From Centropus unirufus (taxonomy: Eukaryota; Chordata; Aves; Cuculiformes; Centropidae), in assembly GCA_013397695.1 (NCBI GenBank), contig VYZI01000146.1, forward strand, positions 548,142 to 612,141: a stretch of DNA of 64,000 bases, written 5' to 3'. Under the pieces are notes generated by a model. It was not told the origin of the DNA. It ran no database searches and saw nothing but the letters and a program-made list of their open reading frames with translations. The position numbers and the translations under genes were made by a program. Below, piece after piece: positions 25,984 through 39,581 of the stretch; position 1 is the first letter of the stretch, and every line of letters starts with the position of its first letter.

Positions 25984-28933
25984 CATTTAATGCATTCATA
26001 TTTCTGAGTTCCCTGGAAGAACTACCAGTAAATACTATCTAAAGTGTCTGCAAACAGAAAAGCAGTCCTGCTTTACATTGTGTCTAATAACTGCACATTA
26101 CAGTAAAGACTGTCTTCCAGGTGATACAGAAAATGCTTTCCTTTGAACAATTTCCCTGATGTCTTAGTGATGGAATGACAAATTTTCAGTATTAGACTCA
26201 GGCATTCATTAATAATTATTTGGTTTGCATTTCTATGGAGCAGGTTATTAATTAGCCTGTGCTCCAGATTTAGCATTGACAGTGCTCTTGACTCTCGCTA
26301 CAGTGAAGCGATTTGTTTGGTTTTGGTATCAAGCACATGCAGTGCTGACCTTACTGTGAAGATGTATTGTGTTTACATCCTGTATGTGACACGACAGAAA
26401 AGTAAAACTCTTCTGTTCTGCCTGGAAAGCTGCGAATAAATGATGCCTGGTGAACAGGTCATCCAAATCCAGCTTTTACAGAAGCAAAGCCTTTAACGTC
26501 TCAGTGGAAGCAACAATTTTTCTAATGTATCAGGAAGCAAAAGCTGGTAAGACACATACCATGTTTTTTTCTAAGTTTAGTCCCTAAGTTTTTGGAGGTC
26601 TTGTCAGTCCTACAGCCAGCAGTGCTGTGGCTCTCTTTGTCTTAATTTCATTGCTAAGATGTGCTTAAATACTGTGCTTTAAAAAGAAAACCAAGACCAA
26701 ACATACACAAGAATCAGGGGTACTGAAAAGGTTTAATGCTGCTATAAAAGTGTGTATGACCTGCGGCTGTAGAAGACAAGATCCGGAAACACAGATGCCT
26801 TATCTTGCTATGTTTGTATGTCTTTACTGGCTTCATCATATTGACCATGTAATAAGACCAGAGAGCAGACAAGGGGATCTGACGGTGGCACTGACTGTGT
26901 GCTACAGTGCTTAGAGTAACAAGCTGATGTTTGGCACATCACTGTGGAGGGCTGTGTCAATTTTCCCAATGAAAGGTGTTATTTTGGGTTTTTAGCACAT
27001 CCTCCTTGCTCTTATGTGCAGTTTAACATAAAGATTGCCTGGCAGGTTTCTGATAATTTGTATTTTGATTTTGATCAGGTGAGCTAAGAACACTGTTCTC
27101 TGATGCTGGACTCTAGTGAGAATGTGCCTGCTGTTATTAAACAATCTGATTTTGAGAAGTTTGCTATTAAGTGTGCCAATGAGAATTCTCTTCCATGTCA
27201 TGAAACTGACTCATTCTGCTGTCTCATGTATAAAAAATAAATGAAATTAAGGAATTTTAAAGGATCAGTGCTCTCTTGGGAAATCTCATTTCAGATGAGA
27301 ACAACATCTGCAAAATAACACCTACTTTCCATTCTCTTTCAAAACAAAATTGATGGCCTTAATGAAGGTACTTGGAGCAGTGGTTTCAGAGCCACCAAAT
27401 GCTTCCACCTGATAGACCAGAAAACAATGAAGATTGTATCAATAAACACCGAGAAGAGCCAATATTACTTATGTGTTAAACTCTTTAAAACGGTGGGTTT
27501 TTAAATATTTACATCACAGTTTGCAAGATGTGCAGACAAGCAATTCGGTATTTTCATTCTGTGAATGTTAATTAGTCTGTCAGCTGGTAAATGTATATCT
27601 ATCTTCACTATTAGTGAGTTTATTTTAGTAAAGTGTGTAGACCAGAGGCACATTTTGGAGAATTCATTGGGCTGATGCAAATTTTTAATTCTTCTATTTT
27701 ATAGGAAGGTCTAATTCTGTTGTCACTGAAACTGAGAGATTATCTCCCAAATTCAGTGGGAGCTGGCCCTAGCCCATTGACACTTTAATGTCATGTGTCA
27801 TACAACTCTTCCTAATGAGGGAAAATTCATATGGATCTATGCTGCTTAGATATTTCAGTGTTTTGTGGCCTGTTAATAACCTGGACTGAGGGAGATGCAT
27901 GTTCAAATTATTCTTCTGAATGGTCAGAATTCATAACAGAACATATGGCAAAATATTTGCATCGTGGCTTACTGCTTTGACCTTTTCTTAAATGTTTTCC
28001 TGAGCAGCAGTTGCTGATGACGCATGACGCTGACCCACCACGATAAATTTAATAGTGGTTTTGGGGTACGTGTCATAAAATTGCACGGCGGTGTAATTAC
28101 CATCACAGTGTTTGAGCAATGCGTGTCCCTGACAGGCCATTTGTGTAGTGCTAGTCAGTCCTAGTGACAAACTGGTACATGTATGAGTAAATATAGACTT
28201 TTGCTGAACAGGAGGACTGTTAATAAGGTTCTTCTGAGCCTTCCAGCTGCAGTTTGCTGCTCCTAAAACACCAGACATTCTTTAATAACCACAAGTTGTC
28301 ACTGTATGGGCACCTATTCAGATGGACCATGATGAAGAATCAAGTTTCTGTGTCTAACTCCCATTTTCACGGCAAGAACTCAGGGCAAAGAAGACATGAA
28401 TGAGGGAGATAATTTCCATACTTCCATGTGACTTCCTAGAGTACCAGGGATCCTCCTAAGAGGAGACTGGCATACAAAAAAAATTGCAACTTCCCTCCTC
28501 TTTCTGCCAAGTGTTTAAAGATACTCCTCCATATCTAAGAACAAGAAATTCTGTCCCCAGGTTCAAGCTTCTTTCCTCTGTGTGTGTTGCTCACTTAATG
28601 CTTTGCCCTGCGGAAAGCAAACTGTCATCTCTGTTTCCCGTTCTAGCACGGAAAGAAGTAGGACAAAGTCAGTTTTTAAAGTGTGTTATGATACTACCGT
28701 ATTATGGGGATGATAAAATATATTGTTCTGATGTGGTAGGGTGGTACTTTTTGCTAAACACCACTAAGATGTGCATGTATATATCTTCTTAAGAAACACA
28801 AATCAAGCTACGACTACTTTCAGAACTTTCTGTTGTAATCAAGCCTGAGTTTTAATCCACTGTGCCACTCAACCTGTGCCTGTTTTGATATGCAGTTTCC
28901 ATCCCAAAGCAAGGGAAAAGTTTGACCCCAAAG

Positions 28934-28958
28934 CAAGGAAAGGGTTTGCCTTTCCTTG
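28934..28958. repeat. Hairpin with 10-bp perfect stem, beside short tandem duplications
   Basis: CAAGGAAAGG (28934-28943) pairs with CCTTTCCTTG (28949-28958) across a 5-base loop. The left arm lies in the second copy of an imperfect direct repeat of CCCAAAGCAAGG (first copy near 28903). A further imperfect tandem pair follows, ATATCCACCATTGG and ATATTCACCATTTGG (about 28968-28997). Confidence 0.65.
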
Positions 28959-30154
28959 GAGCCTCGAATATCCACCATTGGATATTCACCATTTGGATTT
29001 AATGTGGCTGCAGGTAGGTGAATACTAAGCCCTAGATACTACCTTTCGACCTGAATTTCTTATGATCCCCTGTGTCTGAGTGCTCTGAGCATCCCTGCTG
29101 CTGATGGCAAATCCTTTACTGATATCAGAAGTCCTATGACTTAAGTGGATTTATAACGGCTTACGCCAGTTGATACTCTGACTTCTAAACTACTCACACA
29201 GGCAGCCTTTTGGGTTCTGTCTTTCAGACGAGAAAATACAAGAGAAACTCCAAAGCAGTCAATCATATTTTACAGCTGTTTTTTCCATATGGTCTAGCTC
29301 AATGTGAGAAAAAGTGTCTGCAAGCTGATGTTCCTATAGTTTTCAACTGCATTAATAAATAATTTGAAGGATATTGGGAACTGATAACGTGAAGTGTTTC
29401 CAAAATCTTCAGACTATTGAAGGTGACCTCGACAACAGCTTTACAGCAATGAAGTACGTGCTATAGTGTAGCACAGATTTAATTGCAAATCCTAGGAGCT
29501 GTGAGGTCCAACTTGTGCTACAGTCAGAGATAAAGTAAAGCAATCCATTTTGGTGTGTCTGTTCTGATTTCCTCGAAGACTATATGTAAGATAAAGAAAG
29601 ATCATTTTGATGTATTTACCAAAGAACAGTTGAGATTTTACAGCAGACTGCAAGGTGCACTAGCCAAGCTAAACAAAATATCTCATACTATTGCTTTATA
29701 TTAATTATTTACTTGCAAAATATAAAAATGCTAAAATCCTCACTAAACTGATTGCAAAAATTGTAAGCCATTTGTGTAAGGGCATGTATTTTCTGCACGG
29801 CTATATTGGCCTCATTCAAGTCGTTCCCAGTGGAGGTTCCCAGTTCTTGAATATACTTCTTTGAGTTTCAGGTTAAGACATTGAATGTAAAATATACCTG
29901 TACCTCCCTGCAGAAAACTGATAAAATAAACCAAAAGTTCTATCATAAAGAGTACACTATTCATAGCATCTTGGCTAGGCCACCGTTTCTGTATGAATGT
30001 ATGCATCCTTACAACGTGTGACGCTATTCATAAGACAACTCCTAAATTTCTGCTTGTTGTTAAGTTTGACGTACTATATACGTGTTTTGAGGCAGAATAT
30101 ATAACTGAAACATCTTTTAACTTTCTTGCTTTTTTTTTTTTTTTTCTTTTCCAG

Positions 30155-30209
30155 GCAGAGGGTTCCAGGCTTCAGAGAGAACTGAAAGGATATTTAGCAG
30201 CCATTAAAG
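30155..30209 (+). CDS. AMPH: AMPH exon 3 (BAR domain)
   Basis: This 55-nt exon encodes AEGSRLQRELKGYLAAIK plus the first base of a Gly codon, about residues 51-69. It continues BAR helix 1. The start is phase 0 after CCAG and the end is phase 1 at AAAG|GTTAAT. That donor is weaker than the others in the gene because it lacks the usual A and G at positions +4 and +5. The very long upstream pyrimidine tract may compensate. The split Gly codon is completed by GG at the start of exon 4. Confidence 0.96.
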
Positions 30210-33200
30210 GTTAATTTTAACTTTATGTCATTTTTTCATAAAGCTAGCTTTTTTTAAAAAATTGAAGCAAGTAGGCATGTTCAAGGCAAAGACAAATATA
30301 AGTAATAATAATAAGTAGTTCACATTTCTGATTTGGACGCAGCACAGGCTTTTTAGTCTGCTGCTAGGAATTCTGCACCTTCGATGTCAACTCATGTGTG
30401 AACAGTCTTGCATGCATGGCTCATCTGTGGCAGTCCTGCCCAGATTCTCAAGCTGCATGCATTCTGAGTACCAACAAAATCTATGCATCGTTATTTGTCT
30501 TTGCAAATGCGAGAATATGAAATAACCCATCCAAGGCAAGAGTTTACTTGATCTCCACAGATGTAGCATTTCCAGGTATTACTAGCTGGATGATGACCTT
30601 TCTCCAGAGCCATGCTTCCTGTGAGAGTGTGATTTCTCAAGTATTTCTGACTGCTCAATGCATTTTTTTTAAAGCTTAAAAATCAAACATGATCTCTTTT
30701 GATGCTACATGGAAAATCAAAGTAGAAGTGGACTGATAAGCACTTAAATAGCAGAGATTAAGTAAATAGCTATTTAAATCCTACTGGACATTTGCTGATC
30801 CAGCACATTCGGCACCATGTGCAAAATGTTCCCTTTCTCATGCCACCTCGCTTTGGAGGAGCTGGAGGCCAGGTGCTGAAGGGGAGGAAATGAGAATATG
30901 TCTGACTGACAGAAAGACAGTATTAGCTTCTTAAGATAATATATATATGTGATGATTATATATATGCATATATTTTAAAATATATGTATGTATTTTCAAA
31001 TTTACTTCAGCCCAGTAGGGAAAATGTTACAAAGGAGTATTAACATCCTTGGGAATCATTGTATCATAATAAACCTTCAGCAACTGTTGACAGGCAAGAA
31101 AGCAAGCTCTTCCTGATGGGAATTGTAAAATGGGAACCAGAGGAGTAGCTTAAGTCTTTGGCTTTCTATTATTTGCTGGATGGGATGGGCAAGGAGAATC
31201 TGAGGCTTGACAAAAGATAATTTGCCTGGTAGGGATTTGGACAATCTCTTTTGTTCTAAGAGGAAACCTCAGTAATTTTGGGGGGCCCATTTGATGTTGA
31301 TTTTACTTTCCTATTTTTCAGTCATCCCTTCCCTACATCCATTATTGTATCGATACTCAGAAGCAATGTGATGAGGCTGTTTGTTGTCCAGATGGCTTTT
31401 CTGTCATGTAGGCTGACTGTTTACATGCTGCTTTGATTTCTGTGTTGGCGACAAAAATCCTTCTCTCCATGTTTCATTTTCTTTCTCTTGCTCGCTTTTT
31501 CTTCTTTTCCTAATACTCTGTGCATTCATGGTCCTTTTGCTGGTTTTCTGTCTAGTGAGCTACTCTTTACACTGGCGTTTTTTTTAACTTGATGGGAACT
31601 TTTATGTTACATATTTTGCATTTTTGGCCATGTTTGTCTGTTTAGCATCTTTCTCTTGCTTATTATTTTAATGTCTTAAAAAAGACCCAGTAATAAGCAG
31701 CTTGTGAGAGCCTTAAAAATGTTTTTCTTCAAAGCCAACAAGACATCAGTGGGCATCCTTGGCACATGTGTTGGCACACCTTCTTTCTGTAGAGTGAGAG
31801 GACATCCCAAGACAGTAATTCAAAGTATGTAAGCTCTAGCTGGAGCTTCCCTAAAGCTGACTAGCTCGGCAGTGGGAAAGGCCTTTCCAAATTTTGGATG
31901 GCAGAAGCAGATCCAACAACAGCTGCAGGCTCTTTGCTGCTATACTTTGAAGGACTGCTGCCATTAAAAAATTTTGGGGTGGCTAAGCAAAAAGCATGGG
32001 AACCCCTGTATTTAGACACTGGAGTTAGATTTGTGCACATGGGATACCTGAGCCTTGGAGGCACACTGTCATCAGGGGCTCATTTTATGGGGAAAAAAAG
32101 TTGATCATATAATTGGGAAATAATGCATTCGACATTGTACTCTTACAGTTGTGAGAAAATCTGTTCATTTTAAAGAGTTTCAGGAAATGGCAAGATAGCT
32201 AACTGGAACTAAAAGCATTTTATGAAACTGGTATGTTTGGAACTCCAGTAGTAAGTTTCACTTTGCTGCATGGCTTTTGAGTGACTGGATGCTGGAAATT
32301 GGAAGTAGAAGATCCAGGCACTATTTAAGTAAGGAACTGTCAATTGAGCCTTCTTTTGACCCTCTGTCCCTTCATTTTAATATAGTTGACATTTTAAGGC
32401 TTGATGTTGCACATTCTTAAAAGAATTTTTGCTGTATCCAGACTTCTCTCACTCACAGGTGCTTTCAGTGTAGGCTGGATCTTGATCTTTATTGCCAGTT
32501 ACTCAGAGACTCAGAGGAGCTATGTCATAAAGCTGTTGAACTTGTGAATTACTTATATGTGCTTTTTTACTTCATCTGCATGATAGTTTAACATCTGCTA
32601 TGTATCAGTGGTGTTTGTTCTGACAAGACTGTGTACTATCCCCCATTGCTATAGTCATCTCATGCCTCAGTCTTCTGCTTCTTCCAGTCTCCCTGGCAAC
32701 GTGTATCTGCATTCTCTATTTCATGATTAATATTTTTAAGTTTTTGAGAGCTGTAAATGACTTGAACAGTTTTATGGGCCAATTATTAAAGGAACCCTAA
32801 ATCAGCCTCCCATTCTCTACCCTGAGCTCTTTGCAAGTCCCAGTGTAGATGGGGATATATAGACCTGGATCTCCATGCAGGTAGCAACACAGCCAACGCA
32901 AAAAGGAATCCTGCATCGTGAAAAAGAAACACAATACTTCTCAGGTGGCTTAATGTAGTGAGGAATGATAACCAGTCTAAAGGAAGGGATATGGAAGATT
33001 TTGGAGTTCAGTAAGCAGTTTTGCTGCCTAGTTGTCAGCCTTGGCTCACAGAACTGCAGATATTTTCCGGACACACAGATCTTAAAATCAAGCATGTATA
33101 TTCTAAGTAACAATAAAGCTATTCATCATCTTTCTGAAAAAAAATTAGTAATGAATTATGAAATTATTTAATTGTTCCACTGGAATATCTAATGGTCTAC

Positions 33201-36200
33201 TAGCAATAACAGATACAACCCTTACTGCAGGACAGGTCATTTCCCTGGAGATCCACATAAGAAGCTCCCTTCCCCACTCAAGTAATTAAATATTATGAGC
33301 TAGTCTCATTCTGTTAGGAAATTTCCATCAGGAATTTTCTCCATGATTCAGCCTAGACTTCCCTGCTCAGGAGTGAAAAAACCCCACAGTATATGGGTCC
33401 TATGGCCAACACAGAGTCCCAGGGCAGCCCCGATCTCCATGAGAGCTTGCTTACCCTGGAATTGTGTTGGCAAAGAGTCATCAAGCCATGTTATCTCGAC
33501 AGTGCCTACTTGGAATGCCTCTGCACCACCACCCCCAGGATCCTTACCACGTGGAGGCCCCTATAGTCCTTTGGAGTTCCAGGGACAAAGGTGCTTTCCC
33601 ATGGAAAGAAACTCAGGTTTCAGTAACTAGATTATTTAACATCGTTCTTCCAAAATTATTTTATTATTTTGGCATTTGCAGTTATTAAAGAAGTGACCCA
33701 ATTACCAAGAAGTGGTACTAAATGAAACAATTGATATTAAATATAAATTTCTCATTGTTCAGCAGCAGTAAAAATTCTTTTCACTTTTCCTGATGCTGTA
33801 ATGACTTATTTAAACACTTTATCTTTCCCAGTGATAGCAGTTAAAAAGCAGAGAGAGACAGCCTGCAATCTATGGCTGAGACTAATCTTCTTAACTTCAG
33901 TCCTGAATAATGCATAAAAGGTATCAGTGTATAAGAAATAAATTTATATTAAAACCAGCCGAATAAAAAAATCATTGGATGTTGCAGTTTTATGCCTGCA
34001 AGCATGAGAAAGAAAAGGAAGCCATGGGACTGGTATTCACCTTTGCGCTCATTTAGGGTATTGCAATAAACCTAGTATAGAAGCAGTGGGAAGAGATGGA
34101 TATAGTAGGATGGATGATCTTGGCCTGTGGAAATTTCAGACCGAAGCCCCTGACTGAAGAAGCCAAGTAGTGCAATGTCCACTTGCCTCATGCTGCAGCT
34201 GGATTTGATTGATGTTTTTTTTACAGGAGTGTGGTTGAATGGGGGATTGTCAGGTTCTCAGAACTTTAAAAAGTGTAAAAACCGGTGCAACTTTGATATG
34301 ACTGAAGTGTGGCATATTTTTTACTTATTCTTTTCAGCAGATACGTGCCTGAATCCTGCAGTACTTAAAAAAAGAAAGTCTGCATAGGAAAAATTGCTCT
34401 GCCCAAGCCTGATCTCTGACTGAGCTGAGTACAAGCTGCAGGAGGGATTAGCGAGCAGCTGTGCCAGCCTGCCTGCCACAGGAATGTACGTGGCAGGTTT
34501 AGCACACAGCATGCTTAAGGGCAGAAGTTCAGGTATCAGAAAGGATCAAGCTTGAGCAGGGATGTGCAAACCTTCCTGTTCTGTGTGTTCAGCCTAAGTG
34601 GACTGAAGCAGCCTTCTTAAGCACAGCAATACTGTGCTGTTTTTGCCTCACCTCCTGTGTTGATTAATTTGCAGTGGCATTAGAGAGTCCTGCCTGAAAA
34701 AAATACATGAAGATCATCCGTATTTTGCTCTAATCTGGCATTTTCTAGGCAAAAAAAATAATAATAAAAAATCCCTTTATTCAGGAACCCTTTCTTAGCT
34801 GATGATACATCATCCTAAGCATTAACCATGAAGAAGAAAAGGAAGAAATATGTCTTAAGTACTTATTCTACACCAATTGAGTGAGCTGAGCTCAGTCACT
34901 AAAAAACACACCGGAGACAATCCCTGAAGAGATCAAATACATTGTTTGACTTGGCACCTTTTGATTTAAGGGTGGAAACTTGTACCCACTGAACACCAGG
35001 GTTTCCTTTGTACTTTTTCTCCTCCTTCCCCATGCTATTCTCTCCCTTGGACCTAAGGTCTCAGAATAGCCAAATGTTTTCTGCTTTTTCAGCTTTTTTT
35101 TTTCCTATCCTACCCGTTCCATAGATCACCATTTTTATATTAGGAATTGTGCATTACTGCATTTATTTTCCTATCATATGTGTTTTGGAGTGTGTTTTGG
35201 AACACATGGTAGAACAGCTACTGACTTGGTCAAGTCTAATCTTTTCGATTTTCAAGTTTCAAATGGATTCTCCTCTTCACACCTGAACATTCCTTTGTGT
35301 AGAAAGCAGATATATCGATGTTATTCCTAAACTGAGCCTCTGAGATGTTAAATCTGGAGATCAGACTAGAGGTATTTTCAGATGTGCTGCAGCGAACATA
35401 CTTTGGCTGAAGAAAAAAAATGTGGGGCGGTTGATTTTTTGTGTTTTTTTTCTAAACTTAATGCTAGGTAAATAAACCCCAAAACAGCAATATTTTCCAG
35501 ACTTTGCAAATAAGAGAAAATAAAGTCATTTTAACATTACTAATTCTGAACTAACTCTTAGCATGTTAGGTGAGATTAGTTTTGTTTTGCTGGATTCAAC
35601 ACCCAATGTATTGATGCTCACTCAAAATGAACAGGCAAACCCCAGCGCCTTCACTGAGGGCAGTAATTTATCCATTGCATTCAAACTGATCGCACTGAAG
35701 ATAGATTTAGGCTCTTCCTTATAATACCTTTGAAGCTACTTTACATTTAAGGTGGTTTCTCTGTGTTGTTACACTGATAACCATCATTATGCCCTGTTCT
35801 TGTTTCACCTGTGATGGCAAGAGCTCCAAAGGTGACTGGTGTAGTTTGGTTTAGCACACTTCTCTGTAGACACACCACAATGCAAGCATAAATAAGTTCT
35901 GGGCTCCAAATACTTCTGAACCTGCGGGGTGAGCATACAAGATAATCATTCCTGGTAAGACCAGCTCCAGTATGGCACTCTCCTCGTGTTCAGGCATATT
36001 TTTTTTCCTAGACACTTTATGAAGTCTTGCCAGTCCTTTGTTTCATTGCAAACATACCTTTAGGTCACCACCATTATTGTGGGCATTAGACTAACAGGTT
36101 CAGCTCCGTTCAGATTACATGTGAAAGCTCCTGAGACTTAAATCCCTTTGAATACAAGGAAACAGAGAAGTCCTGAGACATGTTCGACCTGCGTGTGACC

Positions 36201-36757
36201 TACCCCATTCTTGGGAGCACTTTTTGTTTAGCACAGACCTCTTGTAGCCTTTCTCTTAAGTCCAATTTTAGAGCCAGAAGTTCCTGTAAATCTCTGTCAT
36301 TTTGACCATGCCGCACTGTAAATACCTCCTCTACCACATAGAATGGCAGGGTACTGAATACAAACAAGGTAGAAGACTTTTCTATAGGGTTAAACTGCTG
36401 AGAATAACCAAAGGCATCTTACTATTTGATTGTCTTTTCATTGACAGAATTTCAATTGGGTATTACGTGGTTATGACTACCCTCCAGGTTGTTACTCATG
36501 TTCAGATATGTTTAGTTCTGATAGTTCTGAATAGCAAATGGAATCCCTAATCAGATAGGAACTTTTTTTTCTGCATATAGATATGAGTTAATACTTCTGT
36601 GAGGGACATTCCTTGTTAACCTGGAGGAACTGGGTGACAATAAAGATTTTGTTTGACATGCCAGAGGGAATAAAATAGTGAGTATATGTGGGTCAAAATA
36701 AAGATATTTTGCTACTGTTTCTTGTAGTTATATATTCGTCCTTCTGTCTAATTACAG
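30210..36757 (+). other. AMPH intron 3; no gene seen
   Basis: The intron is 6.5 kb. Apart from TA-rich simple sequence near 30936-30996 it appears unique. Open frames of up to 98 codons are scattered on both strands without exon-like context. It ends at ATTACAG. Confidence 0.8.
30936..30996. repeat. TA-rich simple sequence
   Basis: The stretch consists mostly of ATATAT, TATGTATG and TTTTAAAA steps. It is a degenerate dinucleotide repeat. Confidence 0.65.
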
Positions 36758-36852
36758 GGATGCAAGATGCCTCAAAGAAGCTTACAGAGTCTCTTCATGA
36801 AGTATATGAGCCAGATTGGTACGGGCGAGAAGATGTGAAAATGATTGGAGAG
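36758..36852 (+). CDS. AMPH: AMPH exon 4 (BAR domain)
   Basis: This 95-nt exon starts with the last two bases of the split Gly codon and then encodes 31 residues from MQDASKKLTES to VKMIGE, about residues 70-100. It includes the EPDWYGRED segment that is characteristic of amphiphysin and BIN1 and covers the kink and start of BAR helix 2. The donor is GAG|GTAAAA at phase 0. Small differences from the mammalian sequence (D for E, K for M, I for V in places) are conservative. Confidence 0.97.
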
Positions 36853-39485
36853 GTAAAATATGTGGAAAGAGGAAAAAAGTGTTGTGGCTGTAAATGGGTT
36901 AATCTGAGCTGTTGGGAAGTGTACATCCAAATTTTCCTTTGACCCTTCGTTGCATATTAAATCCTATTTTCTGAGCATAGAAACTTCTGGTCTTGTGAAA
37001 CACACCTCCTGCTGACCAGATACTGCATTTGCGGTGTCTATTTTAAGCCCCCACTGAGGTCAACATCAGTGAAAGCAGAATCAGTCCTGATAGCAACTGA
37101 TTAACAAGTTTGTACAAGGTATCTTATAGTCAGGATTTTACAGACAGGATTATCAATTCAACTGAATGTTAAAAATTATCAAATCTGCTTAACTTTGTGA
37201 GCTATGTAACAATTGTTAAACTAATAGTCCTAAACTGAGTATTGGATGGGACACTGACAAGAATTTGAAACTTAAAGGCAAATTAGGCTGTATGACACTA
37301 TTAGTTTTAGCCTTTTTATGTTCCTCTAGTGATTAGAGAAGAATAGGCTTTTCTAGAGGGCACAGCAGGAATTTAACTTGAGTGCTGTGCATTGCCAGCT
37401 CAAACAGCCTTAATTCTGAGAAGGCTGTCAGCAAATGTGCTGGTGTTGACAAGAAAGTGCAAACTGTTACCAGTGCAGCTTTTAACCACCTAGCATTGAG
37501 TTTGCTGGGCCTTCTGGCCAGTATAATTAACAGGGAACTGGAAGACTGAGCAGTCTTCCCAACTCTGAGTAATGATTGCTTTTCTTCTCCCTGGCTGCCT
37601 TCGTCTACTCCTCCCTGCTCCTTAAGGTATCCTTAAGATGTGGTTTTGATTTTAAATGCACCCAACTGTATCGGCTAAAATACCATCCCATTTATATTGG
37701 TTTAGGTTAAGCATCTGGAAGGTCTCCTGTTGTGTTTTTTTGTAGTGGTTCATCTTGTATCCGTAGACTACTAGACTTTACACTCAGAAATTTGTAATTG
37801 TGTGTGAAAAAAATGAATTTGGCCCTTAATCTCTATTTGATGTAGGGATTAATGTTAGATGTGCCTTTTTAACAAGAGATTCATGTGAGCAGTGTTATAA
37901 ATACTCTGCTCCTGTTTTTTTTCATTAGGGCAATTTTACAAATACTCTGCTTCTGTTTGTTTTTTCTCTGTATAATCACAAATGTATTTTTGTGCATCCC
38001 TCAGCCTAGAGTAAAAAAGGATGACATATTCATGTAGTCCAGAATATAAATGATCATTCCAAAAGGAATTCACCTAAATGATCTTATTCTCTATTGTAGG
38101 AAAGATGATGGCTTAAGGGACTCTTCTGCAATGTTTTTTTGATGCCATAACCTCAGAAAACTTCAATCATTTTAATGTGTAAAAAATATGTATCAGCAAG
38201 ATACAAAGGCAAATTCACAAGACTAGTAGTTTCTTTCTATGATCTAATGCTGTGCTGCTCTGTAGACCACTGTGATTAAATATTGTGTTAATAAATAAGG
38301 TATTTCTTTGAAGATTAATAGAATGTAATAATTCATTAGGGACGCTGTTAGGGTAGGAAGTGAATGAACTGAATGCTGGCATCACTCAGCATTTATAATG
38401 TGCCCCGTAGTGGCTCATGATAAAACGAACGCTGGGGAATAGCTCTCCAGACTTGCCAGTCTGCAGAGCAATGTTCAGCCCCTTTAGCCTCCCTTCCATC
38501 AAAGAGGGGAGTTCAGTGATTTTTGAAATGTGCAAAGAGAAGTGGGATCAGGATGTTTAAGGCATGCTAATGACTTGTTCCATTGAGGATGTGAGACCTT
38601 AAGCACTATGTCTCTATGTAATAGGATTTGCTTCTAGCAAGGAATCTCACCCTTCTCCCCCGGGGCGGTTCTTGTCACACCAGCTACATTAACATGTTCT
38701 TAAAAACTGGAAAACTACAAGGGGTGTTGGTTGGTGCCTACTCCAGAACTGCAAAGGGAAATGGGGAAAAGCACTCAAGCTTCCGGGAGGGTTATTTATT
38801 TTGCCCGCTGATTTTAACGAGTTCCATATCTGTCATCCCAGTTCTCTAGCGGTGCAAGGTAGAGTTTTTGTCTGTCCATCAGCTATTTCATCAAATGTAC
38901 TGTAATGGCACAAAAAGTATGGGATGGAAAGGCCTTTCTTTGGGTGGCTCTCCGCAGCTTTTATTTTAAAAATGACCAACCAAAATTAAGCTTACAGATA
39001 CTTCTAATTGATGGGAAAATTGCTTTATTTTTTCCATTATGTATTTACCTTCCTCATTTTAGTTATGGTTTTTTTCTTTGTAAGGAAGATTCATCATCAG
39101 TGAACATACTTAGGCATAAGAACTAGGGTAGCTTCAGACCCTGCGTTATTGTCCCTCAGGGACCTGATACCCTGAGGAAGACCTTGAATCCACGCTATCC
39201 TTATTTTCACATAGCAGTTATTATTCAAAGGAAGGAAAACACAAACCAGTTATTAAACTAAATCTTCTTCTGTTGTGAATTAAAACTTACAACGTCAAGG
39301 TATTGCTTTCCATTTATCTTATAAGTGTGCTCTGATTTATTGCCATAGAGATTATTTTAAAACTTCAGAAAGATTAATCTTTACTAATTACATTTGTATT
39401 TCCCTCGGGCTTGGAGTGGAATTAAACTACTAAATGCATTCTTCTTTTTTTGTTTATTTCTTTTTTACCTTTTTTATCTTTACAG
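36853..39485 (+). other. AMPH intron 4; no gene seen
   Basis: The intron is 2.6 kb and ends in a pyrimidine-rich tract and CTTTACAG. It contains the imperfect 41-bp tandem duplication listed at 37895-37977 and nothing else I can name. Confidence 0.8.
37895..37977. repeat. Imperfect 41-bp tandem duplication
   Basis: The phrase AAATACTCTGCT occurs at 37899-37910 and again at 37940-37951. It is followed each time by a CTGTTT and T-rich stretch and preceded by TTAYA. The copies differ by several substitutions. Confidence 0.5.
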
Positions 39486-39581
39486 AAATGTGATGAACTT
39501 TGGGAAGACTTCCATCAAAAACTGGTGGATGGGTCATTGTTGACTTTGGATACATATCTAGGACAGTTTCCTGATATCAAA
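39486..39581 (+). CDS. AMPH: AMPH exon 5 (BAR domain)
   Basis: This 96-nt exon encodes 32 residues, from KCDELWEDFHQKLVDG through LGQFPDIK, about residues 101-132. Both borders are phase 0 and the donor is AAA|GTACAG. It codes for part of BAR helix 2 leading to the tip of the crescent. Leu, Phe and Trp at core positions are retained. Confidence 0.97.

Larger units (their letters stand above)
19580..30154 (+). other. AMPH intron 2; no gene seen
   Basis: The intron is 10.6 kb. It contains a GC-rich island near 23760-24560, small tandem duplications and palindromic AT-rich stretches listed separately, but no supported exon on either strand. It ends in a long pyrimidine tract, nearly pure T, and CCAG at 30151-30154. 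Confidence 0.8.
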
